A stretch of 64,000 nucleotides of DNA from Hydra vulgaris (GCF_038396675.1 NC_088931.1:64895501-64959500); one strand, 5' to 3'. Shown: positions 52,648-63,927, counted from the stretch's first letter. Numbers and translations are program-made. The notes: generated by a model not told the origin, from the letters alone.

Positions 52648-53430
52648 ACTAGGCCCTCTTTTATTCTTAATTATAATAAACGACTTAAGTAACGCACCAG
52701 TCAAATTAAAACCAATAATGTTTGCAGATGATACAAATCTCTTTCTTTCCAATTATATTATCAAGCAACTTAATACTGATATGAACTTTGAATTAAATAA
52801 GATAAATGATTGGTTTACAGCAAATAAACTCTCATTAGGCGTCAAAAAAACAAAGTATACATTATTTTATAAAAAGTCTTTAAATTACCAGATCTATTTT
52901 TGAATAATAAAGAAATAAAACAGGAAGACTCTAAAAAGTTATCAGGAGTACTTGTTGACAGGTATTTATTTTGGCTTCCCTATATTAAATATATTCAATC
53001 AAGAGTTAGTAAAACTATGGTACCGAATTCGTCCTAATTATTTATAAATTATGCTAATATAACATGTTAATATGCTATGTCTTAAATTAATTTACTTCTC
53101 TTTAGTTCATTGCTTTATTAGTTATGCCAATATTACATGGGGTAGTAAGCAACCTTCAAAACTTAAAAAAATAAAAGGTACTCAAAAACATGGATGTAGA
53201 ACTATATACGGGAAAAAACGAGGGTGCACACTACACCCTTAATGAGAAACATGAAAATTATGAATGTTTATGAAATAAACATTTTTCAACAACTAATTTT
53301 CGTGTATAAATATACAGATAACTTCACTCTAACTAATTTTATTTATAAGTTTGAAATGGATGAATTTCTTCGATTGCTGAATGAATTGCTGAATTTCGAA
53401 TGAATTGCTGCAATGTCAAATGCACTAAAA
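52648..53430 (+). pseudogene. CR1-like LINE A copy 2, segment 3 (RT C-terminal region)
   Basis: It continues the RT with GPLLFLIIINDLSNAPVKLK, the catalytic IMFADDTNLFLSNYIIKQLN, then NDWFTANKLSLGVKKTKY. Later come WLPYIKYIQSRVSK-like residues, SYANITWGSKQPSKLKKI, and MRNMKIMNVYEINIFQQLIF. The same order and wording is seen in LINE A copy 1 (25202-26640). Stops are present. Confidence 0.85.
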
Positions 53431-53439
53431 AGTACATCA

Positions 53440-53536
53440 AAAAGCACAAATAAATATAACTTAGCATAAATAAGTATAATTTAGCATAAATAAGTATAAC
53501 CTAGCATAAATAAGTATAACTTAGCATAAATAAGTA
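53440..53536. repeat. 20-bp tandem repeat, about 5 copies, split by MITE copy 3
   Basis: The unit AAATAAGTATAACTTAGCAT. The array continues after the MITE (TAACTCAGCATAAAGTAATT at 54464), so the MITE inserted inside a unit. Confidence 0.92.
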
Positions 53537-54461
53537 GGGGAGACCGGGGCTAGTTGGCTCGGATTTTACCCTATGAGCTCTGTAGCCCTAACAGTACATT
53601 TTTTTAAAAATATTAAAGTGTAGTCTTAAAGAGTATGGATTAGGGTATCTTATAAAATTTGCATTCATTACAAAAAAAAAATTCTTGGGGCCTTTCCGGA
53701 CCCTAAAAAAAAAAAAAAAATTGCGCCAACTTACCCCACCACGGGGTATGTTGCCGCAAACTATAAAAATGATTATTAAAGCACTATTAAGTGCAAAATT
53801 AATAGAAACTTTTTTAAAATGAATTTTTGAAACAATTTTATCCCAAAATTTAATATTACTTTTAGCTGGTACCAAATATTAGTCCGTATAAAAGCCAAAC
53901 AGTAACCCACCTTTTATCTGTGGAAAAAAAAACTAAACAAAATTTTTTTTTAATTTTTTTGTAAGAATAAATATTTTCAATATTGTTAAAAATAAAAAAA
54001 ATAAAAAAAAACAATTTTATATAAATAAATATTTTTTTCCATAGTAAATGCTATGAGCCAACTTACCCCGTAAAAAATTTGTCAACTTACCCCGAAAGCT
54101 TTTTTTTTAATAAACAGTCTATAGATCCTGAAAAACGGCAGCTTTGAAAAAAAAGTCTGACTGGATATAGTAAAGCAATTGTGACTGGAACGTTTAAAAT
54201 TATTTTTTTTTCATACGACTAAATATTTTCTTTGTAGAGTAAAAAGGAAGCGATGTTCTAAAAAGTTACGTTTTTGTCCAAAAAACGCATAAATCTCAAT
54301 ATTTCCCATGCGCATACGCGAATCCTGACAATACTACAGTGAATGATGAAATGGTCAATGAGGAAGTTTCTGAGTAACTTTTGTCACTTTCTGATGAAAG
54401 GCTCTAAAGATAAACGCAGTTCGTCAACTTACCCCTGCGGCCAACTAGCCCCGGTCTCCCC
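53537..54461. mobile_element. MITE, family GGGGAGACC, copy 3
   Basis: 925 bp, collinear with copies 1 and 2. Ends GGGGAGACCGGGGCTAGTTG and complement are intact. Because it sits in a known 20-bp unit, the target can be read: left flank AATAAGTA, right flank TATAACTCAG. With one TA removed this restores AATAAGTATAACTCAG, proving a 2-bp TA duplication. Confidence 0.95.
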
Positions 54462-54469
54462 TATAACTC

Positions 54470-56738
54470 AGCATAAAGTAATTTTTAAACCTTATACTGA
54501 TAATTTAGATTAATATTTTTACTGGCTAAAAAACATTTTTAAAATGGATTGTTTATGACCAAATCTTTAGCCACCACTTTCTTCAGCAGCTCCTACACGT
54601 TTTCAATTGTACTTGTTTACGTTCGTGTATTAGTTGGTTAACATTGATGTTCTACATAAAAAAATGATGCCCTAAATAAAAAAAAAGCATAACAAAGGTG
54701 CCCTACATAAAAAAAACTACAATCAATAAGTATATATAAGATCTTCTGAACCCAATACACGTACGTGTGACCGAAAAAGTACTGTAAATAGACTTGTGCA
54801 AAACGTATTGAAAAGATAAAAGCAGTAATTCACTAATACAGCTACAGAAGTTAGCAAATTTTCTAGATTTGCGAGTGTATTGTAAATCATTAATAAGAAG
54901 TAGACTCCAAACGTATTTCCCCATTGTATTTTGTCGTGGATATGGAGTGATGTTCTGCATCCCATTTTGACATATTTCTTTAAAAAATTTAAATCAAGTT
55001 AATAAAGTTTTCAGCCTTGTGATTATCCAGAAAGCCATAAACAGTTGCAAAAAAGTTTTTTGGAAGTCGCTTTCTTTGTTCTATATAAGAACTAAGCAAT
55101 CACATTCTATGATCTTCTGTGATCCAACAGAGACACCAGCTCTAATCTTTGCCTCGGACTTCTTGTGAAAGAAACTTTTTTGAACTTCTGTAAAAGATTT
55201 TAAAGGTACTAAGTGTGAAAACTGTTCCGGAGGAAAAATTTAATAAGGATAGTTTGTAAACCGTTTAGTAGACCGATGAGGAATGACACCATTTTTTAAA
55301 TCTCTGATAACTTTCTAGCCTTAGTCTTAATACTTCAATGCATTCATGAAATTTCCCACATCACTTTATAGAAGGATTTATTGTATGTGAAACTTCTTTA
55401 GGACAGTTTGAAAATGTTCTCAAAGTTTCATAGGTTTTTTGAAAGCTCTTTAATATTCTGGAAATTCTCTTAAACTATCCGGACATTTTTACCAGTTTAG
55501 GAATTCAAAAACAATGCTCAGCATTCTATACAAATTGAAATTCGTATTAAATGCTGAATCGTAAAAACACAAACATTTTAAATTTCGTCGTCTTGGTCAT
55601 TTAAGCAATTAAAACTATTTTCAACCTGGTTTCGGAAAAAATGGATTAGGAAAACAGACGTTCGACCCAAAGATAAAACAAAAAGTAAAAAAAAAATTAT
55701 ATAGTGCAGTTTGGTCAGAAACTGTAAATATACAAATTTAGTTTTAAAAAGAAACGTTTGATTTGTTTTAAACTGAAGAGCTCAGTAAACAATGTTTACA
55801 GCCAGTGTAATGCTTGACTATAACATTGTTTTTAGAAATGTATTAGTGAAAGAACTTTTGGAAGCAGTCTATAATTGAGTAAAAAAGATATTATTGTCAT
55901 ATGTTATTGATTTGCAATTTGACACTATTTACTAAAAAACTAAATACTTATATAAGCTTACACTCTTAGAAATATGAAGTATATCATTATGTAACAAAAA
56001 CAATGCTATAAATCTTAAGTTAAGCAGGTGTAGTTTTAACCAATTATGTAGTTATTAAAGTTTATAGTTATAAAAAGAGCTGGTATGTAGTTGGTAACCA
56101 GTTTGGTAAGTATTATTAGCACTGTCTGCAATTATAAGACTGATGTGGGCAAAGTGTCTCTATCTCTGATAACTAGAATCACCTGCTGGATTTAACGGCT
56201 ATATATATGCTTAATTATTCCGGTGGTATAAAACATTGTATATCTGATAATAGGCAAAATAGTTTTATGCCCAGAAATAATAAACTCAGATAATACATAC
56301 TTAAAAATAATTTCTTTATAATAAAACAGTTAAAGTTATCAGTAAAATGTGAAACTTTGATCTAGAGTCCAGGATAGTTACACTCCTGATTACTATTGAA
56401 AATTAAATTGTGAACATTTATGTTTATGGAATATTTAAACGTACAAAATTTGTTTACGTTTGCAGAAATTTTTCATATATATCATATTATTGTAAAATTT
56501 GTGTCTTGTATCAAGCACGAAAATGCAAATTTCAAACGCCTAGAGTATGCAATGCGTCCTGCATTGCATACTATAAGTTTTTGTATCTCATGGCAGTTAA
56601 TGAAAGACCTATACTCACAATTAAGTTTGACTTTTTAATAACAAACTTCTTCTTGGATATTTCTCATTTATTGTTATTTATTGTTATTCTATATTGCTAG
56701 AATAATGGTGTTGTTAATTTTGATATAAATAAATAATA
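54470..56738. other. AT-rich stretch without recognisable genes
   Basis: The minus-strand ORFs at 54703-54965 and the plus-strand ORFs at 56410-56700 have no family resemblance that I can support. The region 55010-55320 is slightly less biased and reads broken open pieces on the minus strand, possibly an old gene or element relic, but no motif is identifiable. Confidence 0.4.
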
Positions 56739-56994
56739 TACAGTATCGGACAAAACGAGTGCAACAAAATAATGCTAATTTAGTTTCTTTTTATGAAAGT
56801 GCTGCATTTTTTCAATTTAGACAAATAACTATGTAACTGTTTGGAGACAAAGTTCTTCAAGTTTTATTCCTCACAAAGTTCATTATTTGTACACGAAAAT
56901 TAATAAATTAATCAAAAGTATTAAAAAAAATTGATTTCCTTCTGGACAAAACAAGTGCAACTCGACAAAATGTTGACCAAGCTGTATTTCGCTA

Positions 56995-58007
56995 TCAATA
57001 TTTCGTGACGAATGCTTTGTTGTCGATTACAGCCTTGCATCTTCGAGGCATAGATTCGATCAGGTGATCAATGAAACTTTGTGGAATTGGTGGGTTTGTT
57101 CAAACAGTTGATCCTTATTAAGAACATCTTCATGATTAATTCTGCGGTTGACGATCAACCACAGGTTCTCGATAGGGATGAGATCCGGAGATTGAGGCGG
57201 CCAATCCATCACCGATAGGTGGTTGTCTTGAAACCACTGCTTGACTACTTTTGCAGTGTGTTTCGGATCGTTGTCTTGCTGAAAAACCCATTTTATTGGC
57301 ATATTCCACTCAGCATGAGGTAACATAACATCTTTCAGGATATTTTTATACATGAAACGGTCCATTATTCCATCTTTTCGATGTATTGGACCTAGAACGT
57401 TAGCAGAAAAACACCCCAAGACCATTACATTGCCTCCACCATGCTTCACGGTCTTATGGCAGTAACGTAAATCGACGCGTTTTTCGGCCGGTCGACGTAC
57501 ACGGCAAATGCTATCTCTCCCAATGATGTTGAGCTTCGATTCATCACTAAATAGGACAGTTCGCCATTTCTGCACATTCCATTCAATATGAGATGTAGCA
57601 AACAGGAGTCTTTTCTTCTGGTTTTTTAGTGAAATCAGCGGTTTCTTTGCAGGGCGTCGAGAAAACAATCCGGCTTCAACAGCACGTCGTCTGATTGTTC
57701 GGTCCGATACAGGCAGCTCTAATTGCTTTTGTATCTCGACTGATGATATCCAGGGATCCTTCTTGACGGATCTGACGATCATAGAATCCTCTCTAGAAGT
57801 GGTGGAACGCGGTCTTCCACCTTTGTTATCTGCTGCCATCTTCCCCGTAGAACGATATTTGGAACATAGTCTTGATACGGTCCATTTTTTCACGCGATAT
57901 TTATCACAAATACTTTTTTGTGACATTCCACTTACGTAATCGCCAATAATTTTCTTTCTTAGTTCCAATCCAAGACTGTCGGGAGCCATTTTTGCTCTTG
58001 AAGTCAT
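56995..58007 (-). pseudogene. Tc1 transposase (DD34E), intact except a C-terminal frameshift
   Basis: The minus-strand ORF runs from 58007 (MTSRAKMAPDS; the second Met at residue 7 may be the real start) to the stop at 57060, 315 residues. It has a paired-like helix-turn-helix (GDYVSGMSQKSICDKYRVKK, WTVSRLCSKY), the GRPRSTT hook and a second HTH ending RTIRRRAVEAGL. DDE blocks: first Asp in VLFSDESK, second in FQQDNDPKHT and Glu in SPDLIPIENLW, with 34 residues between the last two. After residue about 305 the frame shifts near 57085-57098. The normal tail (IPQSFIDHLIESMPRRCKAV, ending VTKY) continues in another frame to 56995. Probably inactive, but recently so, because no other break was seen. 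Confidence 0.9.
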
Positions 58008-58024
58008 ACAAATAATAAAAATAA

Positions 58025-58072
58025 ATAATCAAGCTTCTCAAGGCTTACCGTGTTACATTTACCTTGTGATGA
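58025..58072 (-). other. Possible 5' UTR intron boundary of the Tc1 gene
   Basis: On the minus strand CATCACAAG|GTAAATGTAACACG|GTAAGCC offers two donor-like GTAA sites shortly before the coding start, and TGACTTCAAG lies just upstream of the second ATG. If spliced, translation would begin at the second Met. The upstream ATG at 58239 opens a 64-codon ORF that would otherwise precede the transposase. Confidence 0.3.
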
Positions 58073-58241
58073 TATAATAATGCTCTGTGAAACACAACGT
58101 CTCGGTTGGATGTGGACTGTATTGATGCAATGAAACACTTGTTGTATTTCACTTCTTGTATTGATGTTCTTCGATAAAACACTTTGATAAAACTCACTTC
58201 GATAAACTGTCTTGATAATACTGACTGATTGACTTCCATAT

Positions 58242-58440
58242 ACTGACTGAATTACATGTCGATTTACATGTCTCTTATATAGTAAAATGAACCTGTGTGA
58301 ACCTGTTCTGGAAGATTCTAGATGCTTCTTTTCGATGCTTCTGGAAGCTTCTGGATGCGTCTGGATGCTTCTGAATGTTTCTGGATATTTCTGGATGCTA
58401 CTGGATGCTTCCAGATGCTTCTTCTGAAAACTTCTGGATA
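58242..58440 (-). promoter_or_regulatory. Heat-shock-like promoter of the Tc1 transposase gene
   Basis: Reading toward the gene on the minus strand: an array of GAA/TTC units at 58440-58305, a TATA box TATATAA at 58281-58275, and an initiator-like TCAGT at 58250-58246, about 32 bp after the TATA box. Two sites fit the heat shock factor consensus of alternating triplets exactly: TTCtgGAAgaTTCtaGA (58306-58322) and TTCtgGAAgcTTCtgGA (58339-58355). Further TTCtgGA-type half sites continue to 58438. The order and spacing are those of insect hsp70-type promoters. Function is inferred from motifs. Confidence 0.6.
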
Positions 58441-58739
58441 CTGTCTTTAATTATTAAAAAACTTCCGTGACGTTGACACGGACCAGACTTAAGAAAATGA
58501 AACAAACCAAAAAAGTTGCACTTGTTTTGCCCGCTGCAAAATGGCACTTGTCAACGAAGTTCTGCCTGTGTGCTGTCACTTGTCAGCTGATTGCTCATGT
58601 CATGGCATGCAATGACTCCAGACTCCTGAACTGTTTGCTGTGGTAGTATAGTTCGTTTCGTTTTTGAGACATGTAAAATTAGGAACACTTTTTAGCATTG
58701 TTCGATGTTGGTTGCAAATGTTTTGTCCAACACTGTAGT

Positions 58740-59035
58740 TCTTTGGATTTTGCTTATATAGCTACTGGCGACATTATATACTTTTAATGAAGTGAAGATT
58801 AAAAATCTTTTCCATTGCCGTTAATTTTATTTATCAATTGTAAAAAAATTTAATCCAATGAAATAATCAGATGCGTAAAAAATTATGATTAAAAACCTGT
58901 AATTATCAATTTAAATAAATTTTGACAGTTTTTTATTTACCTGTTTTTAATGCTCAAAAAACCCATGTTGCCTTAAAAATATAAAAATTTTGATCAGTAT
59001 ATATATTTTTATATATGGATAACGGGGCAAGATCC
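58740..59035. other. AT-rich stretch without recognisable genes
   Basis: No motif or coding block seen between the Tc1 element and the 80-bp duplication. Confidence 0.5.
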
Positions 59036-59039
59036 CCAC

Positions 59040-59205
59040 TTTTTTGTAGCGAAATAATGCAACTGATTTTTCACTGCCTTTCAGACTAGCTGGAGCTCTG
59101 GAGCTTTTGGCAAGTGTCCAGCTTTTTTGTAGTGGAATCTTGTGGTTTTTCACTACTTCCGGACAAACTGAAGCTCTGAAGCTTTGAGCATTCGTGTAGT
59201 TCTGA
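59040..59205. repeat. Two-copy direct repeat, about 80 bp
   Basis: TTTTTTGTAGCGAAAT through GGAGCTCTGGAGCTTTTGG, followed by TTTTTTGTAGTGGAAT through TGAAGCTCTGAAGCTTTGAG. Both copies contain TTTTTCACT(G/A)C followed by a C/A-rich step. Diverged by some 20-25% by eye. Confidence 0.7.
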
Positions 59206-59285
59206 TGAATGCGTTTTTAAGTTGTTTCCAGAGCAGACGACCAGAGACTCCATGGCCGGGGGCACTGGGGTCATGCCCCACTTAT

Positions 59286-59385
59286 CTATACATTATTCAA
59301 AATAAAAAATAATTTTTTATTTTGAATAACTTTTTATTTTGAATAACCGAGTATATAAATGCTTTATATACTCGGTTGATGCCAA
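59286..59385. repeat. Cluster of short palindromes
   Basis: TTATTCAAAATAAAAAATAA is followed by TTATTTTGAATAA twice. Then ACCGAGTATATAAA(TG)CTTTATATACTCGGT is a near-perfect hairpin. Confidence 0.85.
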
Positions 59386-59389
59386 AACG

Positions 59390-60890
59390 GAGCAAACTGT
59401 TTAAAGGAAGTAGACACATTCACACAATTGGGTCATTGTCCCAAAGAACAAGCTTATCCCGTCTCTCTACGCAGACATTGATATCAAACCAGATGAACTT
59501 GGAAAATCTAATGTAGTTTCCTGTTTCGGTCCCACTTAAGTTGGTCTTCGATCTGGAAAGCATTCATCATTGGCAGTGCATGCTTAGCGTATGCTATGTT
59601 TTATCCCTCTGTGCATCAAGTTTATCTCAGTGAATCTGTAAGCATTGTAACTTCTACTTTGCCTCCCAAGTCATTTTAAAAAAGCATGTCAACATTACTC
59701 ATTCCAATTTTTAATTAACCAAATTGCTATTACCCTTTCGTGAGTTAGATTTGTTTGCATTGCAGCCGTGCGAAAAAAAGAGTTAATGGCTATAATTGTG
59801 GTAAAAGAGAACGCGGCCTTTGCTAAATGGTTCGATGAGGACAAAATTAAAGGGTCTTAAAGTTCTAAATGGTGGCTTTAATATTCTTATATAAAGGGCC
59901 TTTATACTTTAAATTTAGGCCTTAATAATTAATATAGAGAGCCCTAATATTCTAAATGATGCAGTTATTTCAGATAAATTTAGCGGCCCTATTCCGACCA
60001 TATCAATTGACAATTATTTAAAAAATCCTTGGATGGACAAAAAGAAAGACATGTTTTCATAACTTTGATTAAATTCAATATATAGAATAAGAGTAATATA
60101 ACATAATTTTATTTTTTAGGGAGGCCTACAATAAAAACTCAAACAACAAAATGAAACAAACGTGGAAATACCCAACGTGCAACTGAATGATATTAAAACA
60201 CAGAAAAGTGTAATTCATGTGAAAAATTTCAAAAAAAATGCTTAAACTAAGAACGGATTTTGTTTTAATAATTAAGGAAGGGTGGTTCTAATTAATGACA
60301 TCCTTTTTAAAGGGTATAAAAAAGAGTAAAGGGTATTTTAAAGGGTATTTTAAAGGGTTTTTTAAAGGGTATAAAAGTTTTTAAAGGGTATGAAAAAGGA
60401 CAACCGGTGACCATTTTTAAGACAATTTTTTTCCCCAAAGGGTGAGGACAAGGTCAAAAATTGTCTTAAAAATGATGACGTCCTTTATGAAATTCCTCTC
60501 TTGATATAAATAAATTTAAATTTTTAATACAGGAAAAACCAAATGATATTTCGATGCCATTTGATATTTCGTTAAATAAATTTTATTAGATTACGCGTTC
60601 ATAATATAAATAAGATAGTATGGAAACAAAACTTTAGAATTTTTTTATTTTCAAAAATTTTCATACTTCTAGAAAAGAAAAAGAATTAGTATTGTGAATG
60701 CTCTGTTAGTGTTGCCACTATTCCCAAAAAAAACTAAAGGCATGTTCGGCAAAGGTTATGACTTGATTTTAACATTTCTCAATATTATGTAGGACATCTA
60801 ATTATATACATTAAAATAGAAAACATGAATTCTTTTTTTATTTTGAACAAATAAATATCCTAATATAATAAAGTATTTTGTCTTTAGTTA
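59390..60890. other. Stretch without recognisable genes
   Basis: 59400-59660 is less AT-rich than average and may be an old element, but no frame carries a recognisable motif. 60290-60400 has repeated AAAGGGTAT(T/A)AAA units. The pair CAATTTTTTTCCCC and complementary GACCATTTTTAAGACAATTT / AAATTGTCTTAAAAATGATG form a short inverted repeat near 60410-60475. Confidence 0.4.
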
Positions 60891-60898
60891 TATAGATG

Positions 60899-61074
60899 TT
60901 CAAAGAAGTCCTTACTGTCTAATCACAAATCACCTTGGAATAGCATTTATCCAGCAAGTTAAATGCTATTCCTTGTTCGTTTTTAATGTTGCATACGTGG
61001 CCATAGTCGGCTTTGAACCACGGTTCTCGAGTTCTGAAGCCAGAACTCTAACCACTACATTACATCTGCTAATT
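60899..61074 (-). mobile_element. tRNA-derived SINE, diverged
   Basis: The plus strand reads TTCAAAGAAGTCCTTACTGT as the 3' block and GGCTTTGAACCACGGTTCTC as the complement of a B box. The head ends GCCAGAACTCTAACCACTAC (A-box complement). The order is as in family 2 but the central body differs. Confidence 0.55.
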
Positions 61075-61930
61075 TTTAATTTAAATATTTATTCTTTATA
61101 ATTTTTTTTTTTTCCTGGAATTTATGATAATTATTTTAGGAAACGGGATATGTATAACATCAAAAATTTCTGTGAATTCTTGGGCAAGAAATCCCGGAAA
61201 GAAACTTTTACTAATACTTTTTTTACCTTCAGTATATCTGGTAAACAGATCTTCATTTTTACTTATAACTGTTTAATGACATTTTCTGCATTTCGTGGTG
61301 ATTTAGGAAAGGACAAACTTAAACGTTAGACATCTTTCATTTCAATAAAAGTAGAAAAAGAAATATCAACCGTTGAGATTTTTTAGACAGCCCTAATTTA
61401 GCAATCTTTATGTATTTGTAAATATTTTAATTTTAGTGATACTAATTTTAATATCTTTTGATATAAATTTTTATTTTTTTGTTTTCGTTTTTGTTTTTAT
61501 TACAACATTTTCTGGTAAAATGCCATTGAACATAGAATTTAAAAACACGGAAACTCAAAGAGGATCGTTATATCCAGTCACCGAGAACCGTTTAAAAATA
61601 CAGTAGTAATATAACAAAACACAATACAAATTTAATTAGGCCTCTTAAATAATAAAAAATACAATTAAATACTTTCAATTACATTTAGGAAACACTTATA
61701 AAAGAAGATCAAGATCAAAAGAACTCAATGCATATTATCTATTGAAAAAATAACTTTTTTCAGTTTATTTTTGAAAGTCGGAAAGTTTCGAGTTTAGGAA
61801 AAATCAAAGGTTTTCTTAACTATTCGGTTCTAAAGAAAGCTTCTCGATATGATATAAGAGATTTTCCTAATTTTTTAATGTGAAGAAGATTGTCGTTTTT
61901 TTATTATTATTATTATTATTTTTATTTTAG

Positions 61931-62103
61931 GTGCTCAAAGAAGTCCTTATGGACTTATCACCGAGCACAGCGGAAGAGCAATTGAAATAAAGTTCACGCC
62001 TCCTTCCTTACCGTTGTTACAAAACTTTCCCAGAGGTGGCATTGAACCACGGATCTCTAGCTTCTGAGGCAAGCGCGATAATAACTGCGCTACGGCTGCT
62101 CTT
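61931..62103 (-). mobile_element. tRNA-derived SINE, family 2
   Basis: The plus strand reads GGTGCTCAAAGAAGTCCTTA, TGGACTTATCACCGAGCACA, GTTACAAAACTTTCCCAGAG, GTGGCATTGAACCACGGATC and GCGCTACGGCTGCTCTT. These are the complements of the tail, body, B-box and head blocks seen at 42580. It is preceded by an (ATT)n/T-rich tail at 61899-61930. Confidence 0.8.
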
Positions 62104-62254
62104 AAATCGTATTTGATTTTTGGCTTTACTACGTATAAATTTTGAAAAGATGTAGAGTTTTACATTTTAATATAAAGCAAAATAAGTTCAAACATTTAGT
62201 TGATATATATTAAGAATATTTACTTCGAATAAAAAAGGTTTGATGACGGGAGGT

Positions 62255-62580
62255 TGAATAAGTGCAACTTTAATTGGTGCGAACTTGCATAAGTGCAAAT
62301 TAGCATAAGTCCACTAAAAGAATTTTCAAAAGTTGACATAAGTGCGATAAAAGAATTTGCAAAATTTGGCATAAGTGCGAACTAACGTAAGTGCAAAGCA
62401 GTTGCAAAAACTAGCATAAGTGTGATGTGTCATTAGTGCACCGAAAGAATTTGAAAATATTGGCATAAGTGCGAACTAATATCAGTGCAAAGCAGTTGCA
62501 AAAACTGACATAAGTGTGAACTGGTATAAGCGTGTTCATATAATTTGAAAACATCGGCGTAAGTGCAAACTGGCAGTAAA
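62255..62580. repeat. Minisatellite-like array, unit about 100 bp built on GCATAAGTGCGAACT
   Basis: The motif (G/A)CATAAGTGCGAACTAA recurs about every 15-50 bp. A longer unit (GGCATAAGTGCGAACTAA through GTTGCAAAAACT(A/G)(G/A)CATAAGTG) appears at 62359 and 62461. No coding. Confidence 0.75.
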
Positions 62581-62748
62581 GATCTTTTTTTCAGACCTAT
62601 AAAAGTCTCTCCTAATTTAATTTTTAAAAACCCCCATCTAATATTCAAACAAAATATTTTTGAAAAATGACAACCTTTTTCGAAATGGCCCTGTCAGTAT
62701 TAGGTAAAAACAAAACAAAAAATTAATTTGAAAAAATTTGTTGTTAAA

Positions 62749-62900
62749 GTGCTCCAAGAAGCTTTACGGTCTTATCACAGAGCACTGCGAAATTGCAATA
62801 AGTAGGATGTTCGCCCTTTACCAATGTTGCTTATCGGCTAGAGCAGGCATTGAACCTTAGACTAAGCGAAAACTCTTCCTACCAAAAGCCACTCACGCGC
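62749..62900 (-). mobile_element. tRNA-derived SINE, diverged family 2
   Basis: The plus strand reads GTGCTCCAAGAAGCTTTACG, GTCTTATCACAGAGCACTGC, GGCATTGAACCTTAGAC (B-box complement) and GCCACTCACGC near the head. Central body partly deleted. Confidence 0.6.
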
Positions 62901-63480
62901 ATAAGTAACTTGAGCATGCGCAAAGAGCGTTAAATATAATGTAAAAAATGCTAATAAAATGGTAATAAAATGTAAAAAATGCTTTACAAACTATTTAAGT
63001 TTTGTGACTACATTGCGCTTTGACTATAACAGCCTTTTAAATGTAAGATTTCGTTAATAAAATAGTTCGTAAATATAGTTTGGTATCAAAGGTTCAGAAC
63101 TTCATCTATTATATTTTTGAACGAGTGAAAACCATAACCATAAAGTCTGCAACATAATTTAGATAAAGGAAATCTTTTGCAAATTTAAAGATATTATATC
63201 AATATTATTTAGCAACATTGTTTAGGGTGTATTTCAAATTCAAAAAAATTTGTTTTTCGATACACCCTAACATGGGTTTCTCCTGTAACAAAAACAAAAG
63301 TCTTTAATAAATAATAATTTTTACTATCAATAAATTCGAGCTGTTTACTTACTATTACTTTATTTAAAGTCAAATGGTTCATAATAACATTACGAAAAAT
63401 TTTCTCTACAATTTTTCAAACTATTGATGTTAATGGTATATGATTGTTTGAACTTCAATTGTATATAAATATATTTGATT
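62900..63480. other. AT-rich stretch without recognisable genes
   Basis: It contains a hairpin at 63222-63270 (TTAGGGTGTAT against ATACACCCTAA around an A-rich spacer). Nothing coding seen. Confidence 0.5.
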
Positions 63481-63497
63481 GTTTAAACTTCGCTTTA

Positions 63498-63689
63498 GAA
63501 CAAATTTCTGTCAACGAAAAGTGCTACGCGCATTTGTTAATTGCAAGTAATCGAAACTTGCTTATAAATAAAATAATAAATAAGTTAAAATAAAATTAGG
63601 AAATAAGTTAGGTCTTTTATTTGTATGCAAGTTTCTTCCATTTTTAGCATATTCGCGTAGCACTCTTCGTTGGCGGAAATTTGTTCTAA
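63498..63689. mobile_element. Small inverted-repeat element, 36-bp arms
   Basis: TTAGAACAAATTTCTGTCAA through GTGCTACGCG (63498-63533) is matched by the complement of 63654-63689 with three mismatches. The 120-bp interior is AT-rich and non-coding. Could be the core of a MITE or a fold-back remnant. Confidence 0.7.
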
Positions 63690-63927
63690 TGCGGAAAAAA
63701 ATCTGTATCGAGATTCGGCTTTATTGGTTCTCAATTGCAAAGGCTTCATTACGCTATGTAACATAATTTTTGTTCCTGAATTTTAAGTGTTGTATTTAAA
63801 CTGCTTATGTCTAAAGTATGTGAAAAAATGACTTCATTAAGCACAAACTTTACTTTCAACAGCACGAAATCGGAAGAGAAATTGGAACTGGTAGATTAGA
63901 GCTGCGTAGTACTAGGACGATGAATGA

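Larger units (their letters stand above)
56741..58735 (-). mobile_element. Tc1-type transposon with IR/DR ends
   Basis: 1995 bp flanked by TA (56739-56740, 58736-58737). Outer repeats: CAGTATCGGACAAAACGAGT (56741) and, reverse complemented, CAGTGTTGGACAAAACATTT (to 58735). Inner direct repeats: GGACAAAACAAGTGCAACT (56944-56962) and the complement of 58514-58532. Each arm is thus 222 bp with two repeat copies, the IR/DR layout known from Sleeping Beauty-type elements. The transposase runs on the minus strand. A heat-shock-like promoter region lies between the right arm and the gene. Confidence 0.93.

Noticed and set aside
54703..54965. Two overlapping minus-strand ORFs of about 80 codons
   Set aside because: No motif, no intron signals and no compositional step supports coding.
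58045..58239. 64-codon minus-strand ORF upstream of the Tc1 transposase
   Set aside because: It lies in the predicted leader after the TATA box, has no family resemblance and ends across donor-like GTAA sites. Treated as leader, possibly a uORF.
58300..58440. Plain minisatellite explanation for the TTCTGGATGC array
   Set aside because: Not fully excluded, but the two exact heat shock triplet sites, the TATA box and the initiator-like site at standard spacing make a promoter the better reading.
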